A DNA stretch of 6,680 bases from an uncultured Treponema sp. (GTDB lineage Bacteria; Spirochaetota; Spirochaetia; Treponematales; Treponemataceae): NCBI GenBank assembly GCA_946538875.1, contig CAMNHD010000088.1:1-6680 (forward strand). Direction: 5' to 3'. A program made the translations under genes and the position numbers. Below the pieces are notes generated by a model that saw only the letters and a list, made by a program, of their open reading frames with translations, searched no databases and was not told the origin of the DNA. Shown piece by piece: positions 1 to 6,671 of this stretch. The stretch's first letter is position 1; every line of letters starts with the position of its first letter.

Positions 1-1116
1 GGCCTTGTCCTTGCAGTTCTTGCTGATGAGTGTGATTGTCCATCCGGCAATGCTTCCACCTGCAAGCTTAGGATCATCGCCATGGGTGTTCTTTGGTCCG
101 TCAACTGCGATATAGATTGAATTAGGATCACTTGTATAAAGTGCGTTCTGGGAAGTCTGCATATCCCAGTTCTGATAAAGCATACAGAAGTAACGTCCCT
201 GTGCTGCCTTCTCTTCAATCTGAGAACGCTTGTCAACAAAGATATCTGTTGGAATAAGCTCTTCCTCGTGAGCCTGGCGGAATGCGCGGAGCCACCGTAC
301 ATACTCAGGATTTTCTGTAAGACCAAGGTTCACATCGTAATACTTTCCATCCTGCTCCGGTGAAATTGCCAGGAAGTGGGAAAGTGTTGCCTGGAGCTGG
401 CTGCAGCCAACGTCAGAGAATTCTGATGTTCCAAAAGGAATAAGCGGCATGCCATTCACAGTCGGGAACTTGAGCTTTGCCATGCGGAGAGCGCTCAGGA
501 ATCCTTCAGGAGTTGAAAGATCCGGCTTTCCGAGAGCCTCGTACATATCTTTGCGCACAAGGAAGGTCTCGTTGGAAACAAGCTTTCCGCTGTACTTCTC
601 GTAGTCGGACGGAGTATAGGAAGCATTTGGATAACCGTATACATGGCCGTCTGCCTGGCGGTACCAGCCCAGCTTGTCAGGATTTGCAACCTTGAAGAAG
701 TAAGGATCATATTTTTCTGCAAGCTCGTCAAGTGCATAAACAAGTCCAGAATCAATCATCATCGGAACCTGTCCTTCGTACCAGCCGAGTGTAAGGATGT
801 CAGGGAGAGCGTTACCGGCAATCATTGTGTTGAGCTTTTCAGCTTCGTTTCCTGCCGGAACAATAAAGTTCGGCTTTACACCGGTCTTTTCAGTGATGTA
901 CTTTGAAACCTCAGAGTCGCCCCAGTGACGTGAGAACCATGAGAAGTTGATGTACCAGTCAAATTCGATAGGTGTCTGTGTATTCAGCTTCCAACCAGGC
1001 TCAAATTCAGTTCCCGGAATTGTGTTTGTTGCCTTCTGGCCACCACCAAAACAACCTGTTACGGTAAAAAGCGCACCCATTGCTGCGCCAAGCATTATGT
1101 TCCTAATCTTTCCCAT
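1..1116 (-). CDS. Extracellular solute-binding lipoprotein of a sugar ABC transporter (family 1, LplA-like), 3' end cut off by the window edge
   Basis: This is the substrate-capturing lipoprotein of the importer formed with the two permeases just upstream, and it would act outside the cytoplasmic membrane. I translated it by hand: 372 codons run open in frame to base 1, so the C-terminus is missing. The N-terminus is a lipoprotein signal: K3 and R5, a short hydrophobic stretch at about residues 7-18, then lipobox V19-T20-G21-C22, with C22 the expected lipidated residue. A Gly-rich linker follows. The block LNTMIAGNALPDI (residues 95-107) and the later Trp/Tyr-rich segments are typical of family 1 sugar-binding proteins of the LplA type, which usually exceed 450 residues. 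The start is fixed by AGGAGG at 1123-1128 with a 6-base spacer. The gene is last of three in its operon, 96 bases after the second permease. The class is clear; the ligand is not identifiable. Confidence 0.9.
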   Translation of the reverse strand, partial: MGKIRNIMLGAAMGALFTVTGCFGGGQKATNTIPGTEFEPGWKLNTQTPIEFDWYINFSWFSRHWGDSEVSKYITEKTGVKPNFIVPAGNEAEKLNTMIAGNALPDILTLGWYEGQVPMMIDSGLVYALDELAEKYDPYFFKVANPDKLGWYRQADGHVYGYPNASYTPSDYEKYSGKLVSNETFLVRKDMYEALGKPDLSTPEGFLSALRMAKLKFPTVNGMPLIPFGTSEFSDVGCSQLQATLSHFLAISPEQDGKYYDVNLGLTENPEYVRWLRAFRQAHEEELIPTDIFVDKRSQIEEKAAQGRYFCMLYQNWDMQTSQNALYTSDPNSIYIAVDGPKNTHGDDPKLAGGSIAGWTITLISKNCKDKA

Positions 1117-1168
1117 AAGATTCCTCCTATTATATACACGCATAGTATGTTTTCTATTGTACAGATGA

Positions 1169-1184
1169 GGCTGACTGTGCAGCC
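1169..1184 (-). other. Small intercistronic hairpin between permease and binding-protein genes
   Basis: GGCTG and CAGCC form a perfect 5-base-pair stem around a 6-base loop, in the 96-base gap between the second permease and the binding-protein gene. No T-tract follows on the minus strand, so it does not look like an intrinsic terminator. It could stabilise or process the operon mRNA so that the binding protein is made in excess, as is common for ABC importers. A stem this short can arise by chance. The rest of the gap (1117-1212) holds only the strong Shine-Dalgarno site of the next gene. Confidence 0.25.
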
Positions 1185-1212
1185 CCATTCCGTTCACCAT
1201 ATTCATTCCAAA

Positions 1213-2094
1213 TCAGCCCTTGATTGAGCCGACAAGGACACCCTTTACAAAGTACTTCTGCAGGAACGGGTACACGCACACTATAGGCAGTGTGGTGACG
1301 ACCATTGTTGCAAGACGCACCGACTGAGAGCTGACCTGCTGGGCTGAAATACCGGCCGGCAGGGAAACAACAGTCTTTGATGCGCTTGCACTGGCTATGA
1401 TGCGGTACAGGAAGGTCTGTATAGGCTGGAGTTCGGCCTTGTTGATATACAGAACGCCTGTAAAGTAATCGTTCCACTGCCATACTCCGTTGAACAGGGC
1501 GATGGTCGCAAGAACCGGCATGGAAAGGGGCAGGATGATGCGGAAGAAAATCAGAAGATCATTCGCACCGTCAAGCTTTGCCGACTCTTCAAGACCAGCA
1601 GGAAGTTCCCTGAAGAATGACATGAAGATTATCATATTGTAAAAGTTGAACAGGCTCGGGATGATATAGACAAGGAAGTTGTCATACAGGCCGATGTTCC
1701 TGTACATGATGAACGTAGGAATAAGTCCGCCGCCGAAGAACATTGTGATTGTACCTATGATAAGGTACACACGGTTGCCCATGATGTGCTTCTTTGAGAA
1801 GGCATAGCCGACCATTGCGGTAAAGAGCACGGAAGACACTGTACCGATAAGGGTACGGAGAATAGTCACGGCAAAAGCTGTGACAATCGACTTGTCCTGG
1901 AAGACTGTCTTGTAGCTCTGGACAGTGAACTTGCGCGGCAGAAGGAAAACACCACCGCGGAGAGTATCCTTGGAATCATTGAACGACACAACTACTGTGT
2001 ACCATACAGGGTACAGGGCCGCCACACAGATAAGCACCATTATCACGGCGATGATATAGTCACCGACCGTCTTTCTACCTAATTTCTTACTCAT
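1213..2094 (-). CDS. Carbohydrate ABC transporter permease, LplC/YtcP-like (MalG-type, CUT1)
   Basis: Inner-membrane permease that pairs with the product of the preceding gene to form the sugar channel. The protein has 293 residues, a normal length for this family. About six membrane segments can be seen, near residues 13-36, 72-97, 108-130, 141-161, 188-206 and 258-278. The cytoplasmic EAA loop, which docks the ATPase, reads E170-S-A-K-L-D175-G176-A177 and ends at I187-L188-P189, matching the EAA...G...I-LP pattern. The C-terminus VKGVLVGSIKG is typical of LplC/YtcP-type permeases. The ATG at 2094 is preceded by AGGAG at 2101-2105 with a 6-base spacer. Only 25 bases separate it from the upstream permease, so the two are surely co-transcribed. 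The family assignment is firm; the substrate is unknown. No ATPase gene lies in the window. Confidence 0.95.
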   Translation of the reverse strand: MSKKLGRKTVGDYIIAVIMVLICVAALYPVWYTVVVSFNDSKDTLRGGVFLLPRKFTVQSYKTVFQDKSIVTAFAVTILRTLIGTVSSVLFTAMVGYAFSKKHIMGNRVYLIIGTITMFFGGGLIPTFIMYRNIGLYDNFLVYIIPSLFNFYNMIIFMSFFRELPAGLEESAKLDGANDLLIFFRIILPLSMPVLATIALFNGVWQWNDYFTGVLYINKAELQPIQTFLYRIIASASASKTVVSLPAGISAQQVSSQSVRLATMVVTTLPIVCVYPFLQKYFVKGVLVGSIKG

Positions 2095-2119
2095 AATTAT
2101 CTCCTAAAACGTCCGCTGA

Positions 2120-3100
2120 CTAGAACAGTGAAGTATTGTTCACCTTCTTGGTTATCTGGTTTGCAATGAACAGAAGTATGAAAGCAACCACAGACTTGAA
2201 CAGACCGATGGCGCTCGCGTACGAGAACTGCATTCCGCGCATGGCCGTGGTGAATGTGTAGATGTCGATAACGTTACTGCGTGCCGCATTGAGCGGGTTG
2301 TACAGAACGAAAATCTGGTCAAAGTTGGAATTGAGCAGCTGACCCACCTGAAGGATGAACATGATTATGATTGTTCCCTTGATGGAAGGCAGTGTAATCG
2401 AGATAATCTGGCGCAAACGGCTTGCACCGTCAACCTGGGCGGCCTCGTACATCTCCTGGTCAATACCGGAAATGGCAGCCAAATAGATGATTGCAGACCA
2501 GCCAAGTTCCTTCCATAAATCGGAGATGACCACAATCGGCCAGAAGAAACGCGGGTAGGCAAGGAAGGAGATAGGCTTCTTCAGAATACCTGTATACATA
2601 AGAAGATTGTTGAAGAATCCAGTCTCATCCATCCATGTTGTGAGGATACCGCCGAGAACAACCCATGAGAGGAAGTGCGGCAGATAGGAAATAGTCTGCA
2701 CTGCCTTCTTGAACTTTGCATTCTTGACTTCATTGAGCAAAATAGCAAAAACTATAGGCAGAGGAAAACAGATCAGCAGCTTGAGCAGGCTTATGCCAAG
2801 GGTATTCACCATAATATTTACAAATTCCTCATCCTTGAAGAACTTGATAAAATGGAAGAAACCATGGTTTGAAGCCCACGGAGATTTCAAGAACTCACCA
2901 CTGAACAGAGGAGTGGTAATGCGGTAATTCTTCTTGAAGGCGATGAGCAGACCATACATCGGAGCGTAGTTGAACACCAGCATCCAGATAAGGCCAAGCC
3001 ATGCCATCAACTGAAGATACTTCTCTTCCTTAAGCCTTTGCCAGAAAGTCTTTCTGTTAAGCTTTGTCTCATACAATACATTGGTTGTCGCGTCTTTCAT
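2120..3100 (-). CDS. Carbohydrate ABC transporter permease, LplB/YteP-like (MalF-type, CUT1)
   Basis: First gene of the minus-strand transporter operon; an inner-membrane permease and partner of the following one. The 326 residues begin with a basic cytoplasmic tail. The first membrane segment is at about 28-55 and contains the N-Y-A-P-M-Y-G-L block (residues 44-51) common in LplB/YteP-type permeases. Further hydrophobic segments lie near 98-122, 137-155, 186-211, 240-257 and 295-315. The ATPase-docking EAA loop is nearly canonical: E219-A-A-Q-V-D224-G225-A226, then I235-T-L237-P238. The start at 3100 follows AAGGAAGG (3107-3114) with a 6-base spacer. The start lies 188 bases from the preferred start of the divergent large gene, so both may be controlled from one region. 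The ligand cannot be told from the permease. Confidence 0.95.
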   Translation of the reverse strand: MKDATTNVLYETKLNRKTFWQRLKEEKYLQLMAWLGLIWMLVFNYAPMYGLLIAFKKNYRITTPLFSGEFLKSPWASNHGFFHFIKFFKDEEFVNIMVNTLGISLLKLLICFPLPIVFAILLNEVKNAKFKKAVQTISYLPHFLSWVVLGGILTTWMDETGFFNNLLMYTGILKKPISFLAYPRFFWPIVVISDLWKELGWSAIIYLAAISGIDQEMYEAAQVDGASRLRQIISITLPSIKGTIIIMFILQVGQLLNSNFDQIFVLYNPLNAARSNVIDIYTFTTAMRGMQFSYASAIGLFKSVVAFILLFIANQITKKVNNTSLF

Positions 3101-3122
3101 ATTCAGCCTTCCTTGATTCTAG

Positions 3123-3128
3123 AGTATA
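3123..3128 (-). promoter_or_regulatory. Candidate -10 element for the transporter operon
   Basis: On the minus strand this reads TATACT, one mismatch from TATAAT, about 22 bases upstream of the first permease ATG. No good -35 hexamer lies 16-18 bases further upstream (TACCAA at 17). The resulting leader would be only about 16 bases, barely containing the Shine-Dalgarno site. An activator-dependent promoter would fit a weak -35, but this remains a low-confidence call. Confidence 0.2.
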
Positions 3129-3185
3129 TTCTACTGCCCCGCAGATTGGTAGGACTTGACTTTTCAGAAAGGTATCAAAATTTCG

Positions 3186-3229
3186 GTTAATTTAAAAAAT
3201 AAAATTGACATTGACGCCAAGTTAATTTA
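3186..3229. repeat. Operator-like cluster: GTTAATTTA twice plus an inverted near-copy
   Basis: GTTAATTTA occurs identically at 3186-3194 and 3221-3229, start-to-start 35 bases. Between them AAATTGAC (3202-3209) is the reverse complement of GTTAATTT with one mismatch. The three boxes therefore run forward, reverse, forward with 8- and 11-base gaps. They surround and overlap the -35 and -10 of the candidate promoter for the large gene and lie between the two divergent units, where a transcription factor would bind. The motif is A/T-rich, so chance recurrence is a real alternative. No regulator gene is in the window. Confidence 0.35.
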
Positions 3230-3233
3230 TTGT
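3205..3233 (+). promoter_or_regulatory. Candidate sigma-70 promoter for the large phosphorylase-like gene
   Basis: A perfect -35 hexamer TTGACA at 3205-3210 is followed after 17 bases by TATTGT at 3228-3233, which matches TATAAT at four of six positions. The A/T-rich tract just upstream (3187-3204) resembles an UP element. Transcription would begin near 3240, only a few bases before the ATG at 3244 but about 50 bases before the ATG at 3289. A second TTGACG at 3211-3216 overlaps the spacer. The assignment rests on consensus matching only. Confidence 0.5.
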
Positions 3234-3277
3234 TCTTTATAGGATGTTGTGGAATGCCACGCATTATCATTTTTACC

Positions 3278-3282
3278 AGGAG
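3278..3282 (+). promoter_or_regulatory. Shine-Dalgarno site that favours the start at 3289
   Basis: AGGAG is followed by the 6-base spacer CTGCAA and then ATG at 3289. The three minus-strand genes in the window also use purine-rich sites with exactly 6-base spacers. The upstream in-frame ATG at 3244 has AGG directly abutting it with no spacer, which is a poor arrangement for initiation. Confidence 0.7.
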
Positions 3283-3288
3283 CTGCAA

Positions 3289-6200
3289 ATGCAACAGAAT
3301 GCAAAGGGTATTTTTACCAGACTTGACGGACAGGATTTCTATAAAATCGAAAACTTTGACAAAATGGAAGACTTCTTCATGACAATCACAAGTTCTTCAG
3401 ATGTGTGGAACTTCTGCTGGTCTCAGGGAGGAGTCACCGCTGGCCGCGGAGATGCCGATCACGCGATCTTCCCTTACTATACCGCTGACAAGGTATCCGA
3501 CGGAAAAACTGTTACAGGGCCATACACAGCAATAGCTGTAAAAGACAATGGTTCAATAGTTTTCTGGGAACCTTTCGCACCGCTTATGACATCCAGCGCC
3601 GCACGCTTTATCCAGGATCCTGCCATCCAGAGAAACATTTATAAGAATGCAAACGGAACAAAGGTCTGGTTCGAAGAAGTGAACAAGTCACTGGGGCTTA
3701 CATTCCGCTACGGTTGGACTTCTTCCGCCAGATTCGGACTTGTGCGCATGACTCATATAGAAAACAACGGTTCTGCCGCAAGGACAGTCACAGTCCTCGA
3801 CGGATGCCGCAACATCCTGCCGGCCTGCATCGGAGCCGACATGCAGAACCAGAATTCAGTGCTTCTCGATGCATACAAAAAGACAGACCTTGACGCAAAG
3901 GGAAACCTGGCTCTCTTTACACTCTCGTCAGTTGTCACCGACAAGGCAGAACCAAGCGAAGGACTTCTTGCAAACGTCTCATGGTTCACCACAGACGATC
4001 CGCTGCTGCTCAGCCCGGACACACCGGCACAGTTCTTTGCCGCACAGGGAAACAAGTCTGAACTCAAGCCTGTTATGGTTGTAAAGGGAGAACGTCCCGG
4101 CTGCTTTATCGCAAGGGAAGAGACACTTGAAGCAGGAAGCTGCGCAGAATGGTACCAGGTGTTCGACACATTCCTGAATGCCTCACGCATTGCAGTCCTC
4201 AAGAACGACACCGCCGACAGAAAAGCCGCAGAGGAAGCTCTTGTAAAGGACATCCAGGCAGGCGAAGACCTTATGACCACCTATCTTGGCGAAGCGGACG
4301 GAATTCAGGAGACCGGAGCAAAGATGACCTGTCTGCACCACAGGGCAAATGTAATGTTCAATATAATGCGCGGCGGTTTCTTTGCAGACAACGGAAAAAT
4401 CAACGTGCCGGACCTGCTCTCCTTCATCGCCACCAGGAACAAGGCCATGCTCCCCGTAGCGGAAAAGGCCCTTGCTTCATGGAAGAATTCTTTCTCAGTC
4501 AACAGACAGGATCTTGAGGCCGCAGTAGAAAAAGAAGGAAATCCACAGCTCACAAGACTCTTTATGGAATACCTTCCAATCATCTTCTCACGCCGCCACG
4601 GTGACCCCAGCCGCCCATGGAACCGCTTCAACATCAAGCTCAACGATGCCTCCGGCAACCCGATTCTCAACTACGAAGGAAACTGGCGCGACATCTTCCA
4701 GAACTGGGAAGCACTCACCATGAGCTACCCCGCATACGTACCTGCAATCTGCGCAAAATTCCTCAATGCAATGACAGCAGACGGCTTCAACCCATACCGC
4801 ATCTCCCGCGAGGGAATCGACTGGGAATGCCCGGAACCAAACAACCCGTGGGCACAGTACGGATACTGGGGCGACCATCAGGTAATCTACCTTCAGAAAC
4901 TGCTTGAGATGTGGAGCAGCACAGAACGCGACTCATTCCTGAACGCGCTCAACGACAAGCTCTACGTAAGCAGCAACGTGCCATACCGCCTCAAATCCTA
5001 CGATGAAATCTGCAGGGACCCACGCGCATCAATTCTCTTTGACAAGGCCCTGAGCGACAAACTTTTTGCAAACTCAAAGACTTACGGAAGCGACGCAAAG
5101 CTCGTGCAGGGAAAGGATAACCAGCCATACCTGCTGACATTCACCGCAAAACTCCTTCAGATTATCATCTGCAAGACAGCAAACCTCGTACCGGGCGGCG
5201 GAATCTGGATGAACACACAGCGCCCGGAATGGAACGACGCAAACAATGCCCTTGCAGGCTACGGTCTTTCTGTCGTGACACTCTGCTACCTGCACCGCAT
5301 GATAAAGTTCCTTATCAAACTGTATAAGGACAGCCCGATTGCATCTTACACCCTGCCAAAAGCCGAAGCAATCTGCTTCAGCGACCTGAGCAAACTCTAC
5401 CGCGCAAACGACGTGGAAAAGACACTTGCTTCCGACGAGGCACGCAAGGCATTCACCGATGCGGCAGGACACATCTTTGAAGTTGAACGCAACGCCTTCT
5501 ACACAAACGGATATGCCGACGGAGAAGCCGAACTCAGCAGGAACGAAATTGTCGAAGCGCTTGAGTCGATGGAAAAAATGGTAAGGCAGAGCATCGCAGT
5601 AAACCGCAGGAGCGACGGACTTTACCACACCTACAACACTTTGCTGATCGGCAACACAGGCATGAGCGTGGAACGTCTCCAGGAAATGCTCGAAGGACAG
5701 GTTGCAGTTCTTTCGGCAGGACTTCTTGACAGCGCACAGACCCTTGACCTTCTGTCTTCCCTCAAAAACAGCCCGCTGTTCGAAAAGAGACAGTACTCCT
5801 ACATACTCTACCCCAACAAGGAGCTTCCTGCATTCCTTGACAAGAACAATGTGGAGGAAAAAGACCTTGAAAGCCTTAAGTCACTTCTTGAACGCAGCGA
5901 AGGAGCAATCCTCTGCAGGGACATCAACGGCAAGTGGCACTTCAACGCAGAATTCCACAACGCACGCATCATGGAAGACATCGTAACAGCCCTGCCTGAG
6001 TCAAAGCGCCCCACACCGGCAGAACTTGAGACACTCAAGGCACTGTACGAAAAGACATTCAACCACCAGAGCTTTACCGGCCGCTCAGGAACCTTCTATG
6101 CCTACGAAGGCCTCGGAAGCATCTACTGGCACATGGTGTCAAAGCTTCTCCTGGCCGTCCAGGAACACACAACCGCCGCTTACGATGCAGGAGAAAAGGA

Positions 6201-6642
6201 AGCACCGGCACTTGCACAGGCCTATTACGACGTGCGCAAGGGACTCAGCTTCAACAAGACACCGGATCTTTACGGAGCATTCCCGTCAGACCCGTACTCA
6301 CACACACCATTCGGAAAGGGTGCAAGGCAGCCAGGCATGACAGGTCAGGTAAAGGAAGAAGTCCTTACCAGATGGGGCGAACTTGGAGTGCGCATTGCAG
6401 ACGGCAAGGCATTCTTCAAGCCGCAGTTCCTTGAAGAAAACGAATGGGTGGACGGAAAGCTCAAGTTCACATGGTGTGCCACAAGCGTGACTTACCAGAA
6501 GACCGGAAAGAGCGCCATCAGCGTAGTCTTTGCAGACGGAAGCACCAGCACACGCGACGGCTTTGAACTCACCGCCGAAGAAACAAAGAAACTCTTTGCC
6601 CGCGACGGAAGCATCAAGTCAATAACAGTGCAGGTAGCATAA
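3289..6642 (+). CDS. Large cytoplasmic GH94-type (clan-related GH149/GH161-like) glycoside phosphorylase, oligosaccharide substrate unknown
   Basis: The likely role is reversible, inverting phosphorolysis of an imported oligosaccharide to a sugar 1-phosphate in the cytoplasm; there is no signal peptide. With the start at 3289 it has 1117 residues. ATG 3244 would add 15, but it lacks a spaced ribosome site and sits at the predicted transcription start. What I see: an N-terminal beta-rich domain (about 1-300) with S35-S-S-D-V-W and A-G-R-G-D-A-D-H-A; helices at about 309-335; a helical (alpha/alpha)6-type core; and a C-terminal beta domain from about 1030. Core blocks match GH94 in order: N465-W-R-D468-I-F-Q-N, like RDQLQD; Y526-W-G-D529-H, like SDD-LW; and P646-E-W-N-D650, followed by G-Y-G-L-S-V, like DWND...G-G-ESV. 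D650 is the candidate general acid by analogy with GH94. G944-L-G-S-I-Y-W-H-M-V resembles the late GSAGWMYR block, and L1032-G-V-R the final domain. The length exceeds cellobiose phosphorylase (about 800 residues) and is closer to 1,2-beta-oligoglucan phosphorylases or GH149/GH161. The fold is fairly sure, the substrate is not. Confidence 0.72.
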   Translation: MQQNAKGIFTRLDGQDFYKIENFDKMEDFFMTITSSSDVWNFCWSQGGVTAGRGDADHAIFPYYTADKVSDGKTVTGPYTAIAVKDNGSIVFWEPFAPLMTSSAARFIQDPAIQRNIYKNANGTKVWFEEVNKSLGLTFRYGWTSSARFGLVRMTHIENNGSAARTVTVLDGCRNILPACIGADMQNQNSVLLDAYKKTDLDAKGNLALFTLSSVVTDKAEPSEGLLANVSWFTTDDPLLLSPDTPAQFFAAQGNKSELKPVMVVKGERPGCFIAREETLEAGSCAEWYQVFDTFLNASRIAVLKNDTADRKAAEEALVKDIQAGEDLMTTYLGEADGIQETGAKMTCLHHRANVMFNIMRGGFFADNGKINVPDLLSFIATRNKAMLPVAEKALASWKNSFSVNRQDLEAAVEKEGNPQLTRLFMEYLPIIFSRRHGDPSRPWNRFNIKLNDASGNPILNYEGNWRDIFQNWEALTMSYPAYVPAICAKFLNAMTADGFNPYRISREGIDWECPEPNNPWAQYGYWGDHQVIYLQKLLEMWSSTERDSFLNALNDKLYVSSNVPYRLKSYDEICRDPRASILFDKALSDKLFANSKTYGSDAKLVQGKDNQPYLLTFTAKLLQIIICKTANLVPGGGIWMNTQRPEWNDANNALAGYGLSVVTLCYLHRMIKFLIKLYKDSPIASYTLPKAEAICFSDLSKLYRANDVEKTLASDEARKAFTDAAGHIFEVERNAFYTNGYADGEAELSRNEIVEALESMEKMVRQSIAVNRRSDGLYHTYNTLLIGNTGMSVERLQEMLEGQVAVLSAGLLDSAQTLDLLSSLKNSPLFEKRQYSYILYPNKELPAFLDKNNVEEKDLESLKSLLERSEGAILCRDINGKWHFNAEFHNARIMEDIVTALPESKRPTPAELETLKALYEKTFNHQSFTGRSGTFYAYEGLGSIYWHMVSKLLLAVQEHTTAAYDAGEKEAPALAQAYYDVRKGLSFNKTPDLYGAFPSDPYSHTPFGKGARQPGMTGQVKEEVLTRWGELGVRIADGKAFFKPQFLEENEWVDGKLKFTWCATSVTYQKTGKSAISVVFADGSTSTRDGFELTAEETKKLFARDGSIKSITVQVA

Positions 6643-6650
6643 ACACCATT

Positions 6651-6671
6651 CCAATGGGAACCGCCCACTGG
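6651..6671. other. Hairpin just after the large gene, possible partial terminator
   Basis: CCAATGGG and CCCACTGG pair over 8 positions around a 5-base loop, starting 8 bases after the stop codon. In plus-strand RNA one A-C mismatch interrupts the stem; in minus-strand RNA the same position is a G-U wobble, so the structure is stronger there. No T-tract follows within the window, which ends 9 bases later, so termination cannot be confirmed. It could belong to a convergent gene beyond the edge, or be a 3' stability element. Confidence 0.3.

Noticed and set aside
477..906. Plus-strand and second minus-strand small frames across the binding-protein gene
   Set aside because: The lipoprotein frame is open for the full 372 codons with signal peptide, lipobox and ribosome site; these others are shadows.
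1129..1134. Perfect TATAAT on the minus strand just before the binding-protein gene
   Set aside because: AGGAGG begins directly after it, so a transcript starting there would begin in or beyond the ribosome site; no -35 hexamer lies at the right distance.
1154..1483. 109-residue minus-strand frame overlapping the end of the LplC-like permease
   Set aside because: Same strand but a different frame from a permease with intact C-terminal family motifs; the translation is low-complexity and unlike any family I know.
3132..3145. CTGC-CCC-GCAG mini-hairpin in the divergent region
   Set aside because: Only four base pairs around a three-base loop, with no T-tract; indistinguishable from chance.
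3101..3288. Riboswitch or catabolite-repression (cre) site in the divergent region
   Set aside because: I searched for a cre-like palindrome and for conserved riboswitch cores and saw neither; the leader of about 50 bases is too short for most riboswitches.
3753..4280. 175-residue open frame on the minus strand inside the large gene
   Set aside because: Ser/Arg/Ala-rich shadow translation, antisense to the beta-rich N-terminal domain, with no domain pattern.
5074..5628. 184-residue open frame on the minus strand inside the large gene
   Set aside because: It lies fully antisense to a well-supported coding region, its translation is Cys/Val-rich with no recognisable motif, and such frames arise from the codon bias of the sense gene.
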